This document shows, in pieces, positions 35,726-43,413 of a stretch of DNA of 64,000 nucleotides (position 1 is its first letter; each line of letters opens with the position of its first letter). The translations under genes and the position numbers were made by a program. Below the pieces are notes generated by a model that ran no database searches, was not told where the DNA came from, and worked only from the letters and a program-made list of their open reading frames with translations. Origin of the DNA: Streptomyces sp. Z26 (GTDB lineage: Bacteria; Actinomycetota; Actinomycetes; Streptomycetales; Streptomycetaceae); the NCBI RefSeq assembly GCF_003665095.1, contig NZ_RCHV01000002.1, positions 3,284,001 through 3,348,000 on the forward strand, given 5' to 3'.

Positions 35726-36076
35726 GTGAACGACACCGTCTGGTCGGCCCTCGTCGATCCCCGCCGCCGTGCCGTGCTCGACCTGCTGTGCGAGCGTGAA
35801 CGTACGGTCGGTGAACTCGTCGACCGGCTCGGCACCGCACAGCCCACCGTGTCGAAGCACCTCCGGGTGCTGCGGCAGGCGGGGCTCGTGCGCGTACGGG
35901 TCGACGCGCAACGCCGCGTCTACGGCCTCGAACCGGGGCCCCTCACCGAACTCGACAGCTGGCTCACCCCGTACCGCCGCCTCTGGAACGCCCGTCTCGA
36001 CGCCCTCGGCGACCACCTCGACCGACAGGCGGAGGCGGCCGAGGGGGATACCGGAACCGGTGACGGGACCGCCTGA
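35726..36076 (+). CDS. ArsR-family winged-helix regulator (first ArsR/AHSA1 cassette)
   Basis: A 116-residue protein. The winged HTH (VWSALVDPRRRAVLDLLCE, LVDRLGTAQPTVSKHLRVLR) matches the SdpR/ArsR type that regulates an adjacent AHSA1/START gene. No metal-binding Cys pair was found (only one Cys), so it is unlikely to sense metals by the classic ArsR site. GTG 35726 probably gives a leaderless mRNA. An AHSA1-type gene begins 53 bp downstream, forming a regulator-effector pair that is repeated at 37934-39135. Confidence 0.85.
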   Translation: MNDTVWSALVDPRRRAVLDLLCERERTVGELVDRLGTAQPTVSKHLRVLRQAGLVRVRVDAQRRVYGLEPGPLTELDSWLTPYRRLWNARLDALGDHLDRQAEAAEGDTGTGDGTA

Positions 36077-36129
36077 GCGCGTACCGACGAACCCTGAGCA
36101 CGTACCGACGAACCGAGGAGCGCACCACC

Positions 36130-36696
36130 ATGACCACCCGCGTCATCGACGACGGAAGCTACCTCGAACACGACGGCCGCCCGGCCGTCCGCTTCCGACG
36201 CCACTACCCGGGGCACCCCGTCGCACGCGTCTGGGCCGCCGTCTCCGAACCCGACGGCCTGCGCCACTGGTTCCCGTCCACCGTGCGGATCGAGCCGCGA
36301 CGGGGCGGCCGCATCGAGTTCGCGGACGACCCGCACGCGGAGCCCGACACCGGCGAGGTCCTGCGTTACGAGCCGCCGCACGTCCTCGCGTTCACCTGGG
36401 GCGGCGACGAACTGCACCTGGAGGTCGCCCCCGGCACGCCGGACGACCCCGACGCGGACGGCTGCACCCTCACCCTCGTCAACGTGCTGGAGGCCCGCGA
36501 CACCGCCGCCCGCAACGCCGCCGGCTGGCACGTCTGCCTCGGTGAGCTGGCGCGCCACCTCGACGGCCACGCCACCGGCGGCCCGCACGCGCCGGACGCG
36601 CAGCCGTGGCGCCCGGTCTACGAGCGGTACGTCGCGGCGGGCGTACCCCACGGCGCGGCCGTCCCCGGCGCCGACGCAACCGGGGACGACGCCTAG
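36130..36696 (+). CDS. AHSA1/SRPBCC-domain protein (first cassette)
   Basis: A 188-residue START-like protein. The AHSA1 fold is visible as VRFRRHYPGHPVARVWAAV, GLRHWFPSTVRIEPRRGG, LRYEPPHVLAFTWG and TLTLVNVLEARDTAARNAAG. Such small lipid- or ligand-binding proteins are regularly encoded next to ArsR regulators; the ligand is unknown. GAGGAG lies 13 bp before the ATG (36130). It follows its ArsR partner by 53 bp. Confidence 0.8.
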   Translation: MTTRVIDDGSYLEHDGRPAVRFRRHYPGHPVARVWAAVSEPDGLRHWFPSTVRIEPRRGGRIEFADDPHAEPDTGEVLRYEPPHVLAFTWGGDELHLEVAPGTPDDPDADGCTLTLVNVLEARDTAARNAAGWHVCLGELARHLDGHATGGPHAPDAQPWRPVYERYVAAGVPHGAAVPGADATGDDA

Positions 36697-36778
36697 GGGG
36701 CGGGTGCCGGCGGCGAGGGCTGACGCCCCGCCACGACGCGCGCCCCCGCGCCCGTACGTGCCGTACGCGCCCCCCACG

Positions 36779-37612
36779 TCACCGCTTCAGCGCCAGCCCC
36801 CCGTACACCGCTACCTCCTCCGGCACACCGAACGGCGCGATCTCCAGCCGCCACTGCGAGCAGGTCACCACCCCCGGCGACAGCAGCTCCAGCCCGTCGA
36901 AGTACCCGGCGATCTCGGCGGGCGTACGCGGCGTGTACGGGGCGGCCGGGCTGTTGCCGTTGTGGCGGCGGATGGCCTCCACGTACGCCGGGTCGGTCGC
37001 GGAACCGTCGTTCAGGCCGAGGTAACTGCCCGGCGGCAGCGCCTCCAGCAGGCGCCGTACGGAGGCACGCGCCTCCTCGTAGTCCGGGACCAGACCGAGT
37101 ACGCCCATCAGCATCAGGCCGACCGGCCGCGAGAAGTCCAGGGTCTCGGCGGCCCGTTCGAGGATGCTCTCCGGGTCGCGCACGTCGGCGTCGATGTAGT
37201 CGCACGCCCCCTCCGGCGAACTCGACAGCAGCGCACGGGCGTGCGCGAGCACCAGCGGGTCGTTGTCCACGTACACGATCCGGCTCTCGGGTGCCACGCG
37301 CTGCGCCACCTCGTGCGTGTTGTCGTGCGTCGGCAGACCGGTGCCGATGTCCAGGAACTGCCGTACGCCCTCCTCCTGCGCCAGGTGCCGTACGACGCGG
37401 CCGATGAACGCCCGCGACTGGAACGTGATGTCGCGCATCCCCGGGAACACCGAGAGGACGCGCTCGGCGGCCTCACCGTCGACGGGGTAGTAGTCCTTGC
37501 CGCCGACCAGGTAGTTCCAGATCCGGGCCGAGTGCGGGCGGGTGCTGTCGATGGTGTCGCTGCCGCTGCCGCGACCGTTGCCGCCGGGCGGTTGTCTGAC
37601 GCTGTCCCTCAT
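36779..37612 (-). CDS. DUF574-type S-adenosylmethionine methyltransferase
   Basis: A 277-residue protein of the actinobacterial SAM methyltransferase family (DUF574). The N-terminus RPHSARIWNYLVGGKDYYPVD is diagnostic; motif I is QFLDIGTGLPT and motif II region VYVDNDPLVLAHARALL. The family is abundant in streptomycetes and the substrate is unknown. ATG 37612 is chosen as the nearest start to the conserved region. It lies between two ArsR/AHSA1 cassettes and converges on the first. Confidence 0.88.
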   Translation of the reverse strand: MRDSVRQPPGGNGRGSGSDTIDSTRPHSARIWNYLVGGKDYYPVDGEAAERVLSVFPGMRDITFQSRAFIGRVVRHLAQEEGVRQFLDIGTGLPTHDNTHEVAQRVAPESRIVYVDNDPLVLAHARALLSSSPEGACDYIDADVRDPESILERAAETLDFSRPVGLMLMGVLGLVPDYEEARASVRRLLEALPPGSYLGLNDGSATDPAYVEAIRRHNGNSPAAPYTPRTPAEIAGYFDGLELLSPGVVTCSQWRLEIAPFGVPEEVAVYGGLALKR

Positions 37613-37933
37613 GTCGTCCGCTTTCTCGGGTCCCCGCGCCTTCGGCCGCCTCGTCGCGCGGCCGCGGGTCCCTCGTCGCCGTTCGTGGATGGGTGGTTGG
37701 GGGGTGGGGTTGGGTTCTGGTGGGTGCGGGTTTCGTCGTCCGGGGTGTCGTGGCCCGGGGTGTCGTGCGGCGGGCGGAGGGGCGTGGCGTACGGCTCCGT
37801 CCGACTCCAGTGTCCCGGCGCCCCGTTCAGCCGTCGCGGCGCACCCCCGCTCCACCCGTACGCCCGTCCATGTCCCCATCCTGCGGCAGCGGGCGCCGCA
37901 CGGGTACCGGCGCGGGGCGACGGCCGCGCCCCG
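37613..37933. other. Noncoding spacer between methyltransferase and second AHSA1 gene
   Basis: A 321-bp spacer. It includes a T/G-rich run (about 37690-37760) with a repeated GGGGTGTCGTG (twice near 37740-37770). The run breaks the usual base composition. No gene or clear hairpin was seen; it probably carries the promoter of the leftward methyltransferase gene. Confidence 0.45.
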
Positions 37934-38662
37934 TCAGGGGGCCGGGGCCGGGGCACCGCCCGGGGGCGGGGGCGCGTGGGTCGGCAGGGACGCGAAGTAC
38001 GCGCGCTGCGCCGGGTAGTACGCCGTGAAGTCCGGCAACGGCGCGTGCGCGCGGGAGGCGACGAGCAGGTCGAGGTAGAACTCCCAGCCGGGGCCGATCT
38101 CCCCGACACCGTCGGCGCTCGGTCGGTGGTGGACGAGACGGAGTTCGGTGACCCCGTCCGCCTCCGAGAGCAGCAGCTCCATCGGCCACGGGTCCGCGTC
38201 CCCCGCCTGCTCCGGCGGGGAGGCGTGCGGGACGCCGGGCTCCCCGGGCGCGGACGCGTCGGACGTCGGTTCCTCGGACGGGGACGGGGACGGGGACGCG
38301 GGCGCGGACGCGTCGGACGCTTCGGAGGCGGACCCGTCGGCCATGGACACGGCGAGCCGGTACGGCGGTTCGCACGCGTCGATCCGCATCGCGCACCACG
38401 GCGCCCCCTCCTCGAACGCCATCCGCATCTCCACCACCCTCCCCGGCCCGGCCTCCCCACGCCACTCGCCGAACCAGCGGGCGGTGCGCGCCGGTTCGGT
38501 CACGCTCGCCCACACGTCCTCGACCGGCGCGCGGAACGTACGGGTGAGGACCAGGTCGTACCCCTCCCGCGTACGGACGAGGCGGCCGGTCGGCGTGGGC
38601 GGTCCCGAAGGCGCGCGCCGGGACGGGTCGTCGTGGGGCGGATCGTCGTGGGGCGGGTTCAT
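37934..38662 (-). CDS. AHSA1/SRPBCC-domain protein (second cassette) with acidic Ser/Pro insertion
   Basis: A 242-residue protein. The AHSA1 core is split: LVLTRTFRAPVEDVWASVTE and RWFGEWRGEAG, MRIDACEPPYRLAVSMAD before, and WPMELLLSEADGVTELRLVH after. Between them lies a ~50-residue Ser/Asp/Ala/Pro/Glu insertion (about 105-155, e.g. SEASDASAPASPSPSPSEEP), probably disordered. The ATG at 38662 overlaps the stop of the ArsR gene by 4 bp (ATGA), so translation is coupled. The ligand is unknown. Confidence 0.8.
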   Translation of the reverse strand: MNPPHDDPPHDDPSRRAPSGPPTPTGRLVRTREGYDLVLTRTFRAPVEDVWASVTEPARTARWFGEWRGEAGPGRVVEMRMAFEEGAPWCAMRIDACEPPYRLAVSMADGSASEASDASAPASPSPSPSEEPTSDASAPGEPGVPHASPPEQAGDADPWPMELLLSEADGVTELRLVHHRPSADGVGEIGPGWEFYLDLLVASRAHAPLPDFTAYYPAQRAYFASLPTHAPPPPGGAPAPAP

Positions 38663-39135
38663 GCCGATTCCTCCTGCTGGTGGTCCGGTGCCCGCGGGTG
38701 GTCCGCGGAGTCGTCCGCCGCGTGCCGCCGTTCCCGGCGGGTGCGGCGCACCTCCGTGTCGAGGGCGTCCAGCCGCTGCTCCCAGCCGGCCGCGCGGGTG
38801 AACAGGCCGGTCCACGCCTCCAGTTCGGCCAGCGGCGAGGTGTCGAGCGCGTACAGGCGCTGCCGTCCCACGGACTCGTCGCGCACGATCCCGCTCTCGC
38901 GCAGCACGCGCAGATGGCGGCTGACCGCCGGGCGGCTGATCGTGAAGTGCCGGGCGATCCCGCCCGCGGACCGGGGCCCGTCGAGCAGCATCTCCAGGAT
39001 GCGGCGGCGTACGGGGTCCGCGACGGCCGCCGCCACGTCGTCCAACGACGCGGCGGGCGGCGGCTGTCCCCCCTCCTGCTCCGGCGCGGGGCGGTGGGGG
39101 CGCGGGCGTTGGCGGGGGGCGGGGAGCTGGCTCAC
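38659..39135 (-). CDS. ArsR-family winged-helix regulator (second cassette)
   Basis: A 158-residue SdpR/ArsR-type regulator. The HTH is VADPVRRRILEMLLDGPRSA, HFTISRPAVSRHLRVLRESG, followed by a wing and LAELEAWTGLFTRAAGWEQR. An Arg/Pro-rich N-terminal extension (~25 residues) and a charged C-terminus flank it. There is no metal-site Cys. It is translationally coupled to its AHSA1 partner. A perfect inverted repeat sits 8 bp upstream of the GTG start (39135), consistent with self-repression. Confidence 0.87.
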   Translation of the reverse strand: MSQLPAPRQRPRPHRPAPEQEGGQPPPAASLDDVAAAVADPVRRRILEMLLDGPRSAGGIARHFTISRPAVSRHLRVLRESGIVRDESVGRQRLYALDTSPLAELEAWTGLFTRAAGWEQRLDALDTEVRRTRRERRHAADDSADHPRAPDHQQEESA

Positions 39136-39143
39136 GGACGTAA

Positions 39144-39163
39144 GCGTAACGCATCAGTTACGC
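39144..39163 (-). promoter_or_regulatory. Perfect inverted repeat at the start of the second ArsR gene
   Basis: Arms GCGTAAC (39144-39150) and GTTACGC (39157-39163) with a 6-nt spacer, centred ~19 bp upstream of the GTG. The position would block transcription or initiation, as expected of an autoregulatory operator. Confidence 0.6.
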
Positions 39164-39302
39164 GTATGGGTGGGCGTACGCCGCACGGATCGGTCTGGCC
39201 CCACGCATGGCGCTCCGCGCCCGACGCGGGGCACGATGAACGCGGCAACCCGCGCCGCGCCGCGCCGCGCACGACGACGGGCGGAGCGGGCGGGACGGGG
39301 CG

Positions 39303-40541
39303 GTGAACCGGCGGCCGTGGTCGAGCGGGGAAGGCGGTGACGGTGTGACGGAGTCGTCGGAACGGGCCGTGGAACCGGACGCGGGCGCGGCCACCCCCGG
39401 TCGGACGGCGGCCGTGCCCCCACCCGACCCCCGCCCCACGCGCCGACACCGCTTCGACCGGGCCGCCCTGCGCGCCGACCTGCGCGCCGCCGTACCCGAC
39501 GCCACCGCCGCCCTCGTCGTCACCGCCCTGATCTACGCGTGGCTGTACGCACGCGTCCAATCCGGCACCTCCGCCACCCTCGCCGTCATGCCGTTCCTCG
39601 CGGACGCCGACACGTACTGGATGTACTGGCTCTGCCAGGCGTTCGGCTGGTCCGCGCTCCTCTGGTCCTGGATCACCCTCGTCCTCGGCCTCGTCCGCTC
39701 CAGCGCGCGCCCCGCACCCCTCCGCGTACCCGCCGCCCGCGTCGAACGCTGGCACCGCACCACCAGCCTCACCACCATGGGCCTGATGTTCGCCCACGCG
39801 TTCCTGTTCTTCGCCGAACTCGTCCGCGACAACGGCGACGAACTCGCCTGGCCCGGCCGCCTCACCAGCGCCTTCACCGACACCTTCGTCCCTGGCGGCT
39901 ACACGTCCGGCACCGGCCGCCTCGCCATCCTCATCGGACTCCTCGCCTTCTACCTCGCCGTACCCCTCGGCCTCGCCTACTACCTCCGCCGCTCCACCGG
40001 CGGCCGGACGTGGCGCGCCCTCCACCGCTTCATCGTCGTCGTCTACGTCCTCAGCGTCTGGCACACGCTGCTGTACGGCACCAACGTCTGGTACGACGGC
40101 ACCTTCCGCACCCTCGTCTGGCTGCTCCAACTCCCCGTGGCCGCCCTCTTCCTGGCCCGCCTCCTCGCCCCCGCCCGGCGCGGCGACCGGCTCGGCCCGC
40201 CACCGCGCCGTACCGCGCCGCGGCACCCGTTCCCGTACGCGCTCCCGTACGCACTACGGCTCGCGGCGCGGCTCGCCGCCGCGGCCACCCTCGTCGTCCT
40301 CCTCGCCGTGCCCGCCACCGGGCGGGACGGCGGCCGCACGCCGGACGGCGAGGCCACCGCGCCGGGCGTCGAACCCGGCACGGTGTGGGCGGGGTTGGCG
40401 GTGCTGTGCGTCACCGTGGCGATCACCGCGTACCGCACCCGGCCGCGCGCGACGGCCCGTACGGGGACGACTTCCCGTACGGGGGAGGCTTCCCGTACAG
40501 GGGAGGCTTCCCGCACGGGGGAGGCGGCGGGGCCGTCGTGA
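39303..40541 (+). CDS. Ferric reductase-like transmembrane protein
   Basis: A 412-residue membrane protein. After a Pro/Ala-rich N-terminus (~60 residues) come about six helices. Two His pairs with 13-14 residue spacing (WHRTTSLTTMGLMFAH and LHRFIVVVYVLSVWH) are the bis-haem ligands of the ferric reductase-like domain. No FAD/NAD-binding domain follows, so electrons must come from a partner. A further hydrophobic segment lies near 320-340. The C-terminus has RTGEAS repeats. GTG 39303 and GTG 39345 are both possible starts. It diverges from the second ArsR cassette. Confidence 0.8.
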   Translation: MNRRPWSSGEGGDGVTESSERAVEPDAGAATPGRTAAVPPPDPRPTRRHRFDRAALRADLRAAVPDATAALVVTALIYAWLYARVQSGTSATLAVMPFLADADTYWMYWLCQAFGWSALLWSWITLVLGLVRSSARPAPLRVPAARVERWHRTTSLTTMGLMFAHAFLFFAELVRDNGDELAWPGRLTSAFTDTFVPGGYTSGTGRLAILIGLLAFYLAVPLGLAYYLRRSTGGRTWRALHRFIVVVYVLSVWHTLLYGTNVWYDGTFRTLVWLLQLPVAALFLARLLAPARRGDRLGPPPRRTAPRHPFPYALPYALRLAARLAAAATLVVLLAVPATGRDGGRTPDGEATAPGVEPGTVWAGLAVLCVTVAITAYRTRPRATARTGTTSRTGEASRTGEASRTGEAAGPS

Positions 40542-40580
40542 CCGGCGGCCGGGTGCGCCGCGTTCGGGAGGGCGCCGTGC

Positions 40581-41870
40581 CTACGGGGGCGTCGCGCCCG
40601 TTCCACCGAACCGTTCGACGCGGAACCGGGCCGGTGGGCGCGTCGCGTAGCGGGTCGTCGTCCCGACCGCCCACACCTCGTCCGTACCGGGGACCGGCGC
40701 GAGATGCGTCATCATCGGCGTCAACCCCTCGGCGAGCGGCCCGCGTTCGCTGACCCAGCCGTCGCCGCCGCGACGCAGGTAGTGGGTGCGGGCACCGTCC
40801 CAGAAGTCCCAGCCGGACAGCAGCGCGGGACGGCCGTCGGCGTCGGCGACGACCGAGAACAGGGCGCCGACGCCGAACGGGAGGCTGTCCCGTTCGGACA
40901 CCCACTCCGTACCGTCCCAGCGGAGCAACACGACGCCCGGCGGCTTGTCCGGCGGGCCACCGGGTCCGAACGCGGCACCCACCGCCCACACCTCGTCCGG
41001 CGCCACCGGCAGCAGGTCGGTGACGGTGAGGCGGATGCCGCCGGGGGAGGGCAGCACCGTCCAACCGCCCTGGTGCCAGCGGGCGATGGCGTCGCCGGAC
41101 ACCCAGACGGAACCGTCGGGTGCGGTGCGTACGTTCCACAGCGCGGGCGGGCCAACGGGGCTGTCGGGGTCCGTGGGGTCGGTGGGGCTGTCGGGAAGGG
41201 GCGGCAGCCAACGCCACCGGCCGCCGGACCGCCGCAGCAGGCGGGCGCGACCGTCCCGTACGCCCGCCGCCCACACGTCGCCGTCCGCCGCCACGGTGAG
41301 GGCGGAGAGACGGGTGCCCGCCTCGGCGCGGCCGGGGAAGGGGCAGTCCTGCCACGTCGTACCGTCCCAGCGGAGCAGGCGGTCGCAGCCCGCGCCGGTG
41401 TCGCCGCCGATCGCCCACGCGGCGGGGGGAGTCGGGGGCGTGGCGGATGGGGCGGACGTACCGGATGTCGGGGCGGTGGGGGCGGTGGGGAGCGCCGCGA
41501 CCCCGGTCAGGGCGCCGACCAGGGCGAGGTGGTCGAGGTCGGTGTGCGACCAGGCCGTACCGTCCCAGTGGAGCGCCAACGGCTGTCCCGGCGCGGTGCC
41601 GTCCCGGCCCTGCTCACCGACCGCCCAGGCGCGGTTGGGCCCGGCGGCGGCCACCTTGAGGAGCCGCGCGGCGGAGACACCCGGCGGTACGGCGACCTCC
41701 TGCCAGCCCAGCAACGCCCGTCGACCCCGCGGGGACGGTACGCCTGTCCCGTTCGGGCCCTTCAGCCCGGGCGCGCTCCGGCCGTGGGCCACGGCCGACT
41801 CCGGCACCGCGCCCCACCCCAACCCGGCCGTCATCCCCGCCAGTCCCGTGACGAAGTGTCGTCTTCGCAT
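40581..41870 (-). CDS. Exported protein with WAVG/WDGT beta-propeller-like repeats
   Basis: A 429-residue secreted protein. The N-terminus MRRRHFVTGLAGMTAGLGWG has the twin-Arg pattern of a Tat signal. The mature part shows recurring units: RAWAVGEQGRDG, ALHWDGTAWSH, AAWAIGGD, LLRWDGTTWQD, DVWAAGVRDG, DEVWAVGAAFG, LLRWDGTEWVSE, DEVWAVGTT, which suggests a 6- or 7-bladed propeller. No catalytic motif was found. Ser/Thr/Pro-rich loops (~130-155) separate blades. The function is unknown; binding of a polymer or protein is typical of such folds. Confidence 0.75.
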   Translation of the reverse strand: MRRRHFVTGLAGMTAGLGWGAVPESAVAHGRSAPGLKGPNGTGVPSPRGRRALLGWQEVAVPPGVSAARLLKVAAAGPNRAWAVGEQGRDGTAPGQPLALHWDGTAWSHTDLDHLALVGALTGVAALPTAPTAPTSGTSAPSATPPTPPAAWAIGGDTGAGCDRLLRWDGTTWQDCPFPGRAEAGTRLSALTVAADGDVWAAGVRDGRARLLRRSGGRWRWLPPLPDSPTDPTDPDSPVGPPALWNVRTAPDGSVWVSGDAIARWHQGGWTVLPSPGGIRLTVTDLLPVAPDEVWAVGAAFGPGGPPDKPPGVVLLRWDGTEWVSERDSLPFGVGALFSVVADADGRPALLSGWDFWDGARTHYLRRGGDGWVSERGPLAEGLTPMMTHLAPVPGTDEVWAVGTTTRYATRPPARFRVERFGGTGATPP

Positions 41871-42096
41871 GATCGGTCCCCTCTCCGACGTGTCCGCGAG
41901 AGGCATCGTCGACGAGGAGGCGATGGAGGGCAATGAGGGCAGATGAGCCCTTCGGGCCGAAAAGATGTCACGTGTCTGCGGTACGCGGCCCGCACCACCC
42001 TGCGGAACCTCCCCCTCCGTAAGGGCCCCGCTTCACCGTGTACGGCAGCCGCTCGTTCCCCTGGGCGGGGCGCAGTCCGGAGCGTCGCCCTCCGGC

Positions 42097-43200
42097 TCAG
42101 GCCCGTTCGCCGCTGCCGCGGGGTCGTTCCCCGTACGGGGGTGGCTCGGCCAGGCGGTCCATCGTGCGGGCCGCGACCTCCCGTTCGGCGGCCGCCGCCA
42201 CGAAGGCGGCGGTGCGGTCCGCGCCCACCAAAGCCCGTACGGCTGCCACCGTCGCGGCCGGGAGCGCCACCCACTCCGTCTCGGCGCCACCGGGTCGGGC
42301 CGCCGCGTCGAGGGTCCCCGGGTGCCCGGCGGCGGTGACTGGTGCCTCCGGCGGGTCCGTCGCCGCGCCCACCCGGGCGTCCCGGCTCTCCGCCACCGCG
42401 GCACCGGCCCCGACGCCGATCCCGACGCCACCCGCGCCGACGGCCGTCCCCGGCGCACCCGACACCACCGCGTCGTGCAGGTGGTCACGGAGGTTGCGGG
42501 TCGCCAACAGCTGCATGGCGCGGGCGAGTTCCGCGTCGACGGCCTGCTGCGCGAGGGGCCGCAGCTTCCGTACCAGCTCGGCCGCCTCCCCGACCTCCGC
42601 GCTGCTCGGCGTGTGCCCGAGGTAGCGGGCGAAGACGTGCTCGTTGGTGAAGTCCACGAAGCGGGCGGCGATGTGCTCCACCCGGGAACGCAGCTCCCGC
42701 AGATGTCCGCTGACCGCCGTCAGCGGCACCCCGGCGTGGTGCAACTCGGCGGCGACGGCCAGTTCCTGGGGGCTGGGCACCACGAACTCGCCGGTGCCGT
42801 CCGGGGCGGGCACCAGCACGCCCAGCGCGACCGCCTCCGACACCGCCTCGTCGTCGTACCCGCCGCCGAACAGCTCGCTCAGCTCCGCGCGGGTGAGGCG
42901 GCTCGACTGCTCGTCGCTCCAGGGGCCGTCGACCTCGGTGACCAGGCCGAGGACTCCGCCGAGGCCGCGGCCGGTGTCCCACGCGTCGAGGAGTTCCTTG
43001 ATGGAGGCGAGGGTGTAGCCACGTTCGAGCAGCTCGGTTATCTGCCGCAGGCGCGCGAGGTGGGTGTCGTCGTAGACGTTGGCGCGGCCGCGGCGTTCCG
43101 GCCGGGGGAGGAGCCCGCGGTCCTGGTAGGCGCGGATCGTACGGACGGTGGCGCCGCTGCGGTGCGCCAGATCCTCTATGCGGTACTCGGTGAACGCCAC
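42097..43200 (-). CDS. MerR-family transcriptional regulator
   Basis: A 367-residue MerR-type activator. The N-terminal HTH is YRIEDLAHRSGATVRTIRAY, LPRPERRGRANVYDD, LARLRQITELLERGYTLASI. The rest is an unusually long effector region (~300 residues) with no known ligand motif, including a Gly/Val/Ala stretch (~265-285) and a disordered C-terminus. GTG 43200 follows GAAGGTGAG; only one in-frame start lies closer to the HTH. Nearby genes do not reveal a target. Confidence 0.85.
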   Translation of the reverse strand: MAFTEYRIEDLAHRSGATVRTIRAYQDRGLLPRPERRGRANVYDDTHLARLRQITELLERGYTLASIKELLDAWDTGRGLGGVLGLVTEVDGPWSDEQSSRLTRAELSELFGGGYDDEAVSEAVALGVLVPAPDGTGEFVVPSPQELAVAAELHHAGVPLTAVSGHLRELRSRVEHIAARFVDFTNEHVFARYLGHTPSSAEVGEAAELVRKLRPLAQQAVDAELARAMQLLATRNLRDHLHDAVVSGAPGTAVGAGGVGIGVGAGAAVAESRDARVGAATDPPEAPVTAAGHPGTLDAAARPGGAETEWVALPAATVAAVRALVGADRTAAFVAAAAEREVAARTMDRLAEPPPYGERPRGSGERA

Positions 43201-43413
43201 ACCCTCACCTTCCCCTTCGCGCCTGGCACCCTGGGCGCCGGACCCCCTCAGCACCGTGCTCTGCCCTCACCACACCGCTCTCACCACCGGAGCCGACCCA
43301 CGCCGGTGCCGCAACGGGGCGGTGCCTTCGGTCACTTCCGCTGCCTGGGGGCCCTCCCCCCCCCCGCCCCCACCCCTCCCCTCGCCCCCCTGCCCCGTTC
43401 GCCGACCCGGGTC

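Noticed and set aside
36542..39340. Rightward 932-codon open frame across the ArsR/AHSA1 region
   Set aside because: It crosses three well-supported genes on the other strand and shows no conserved motif; typical GC-rich shadow.
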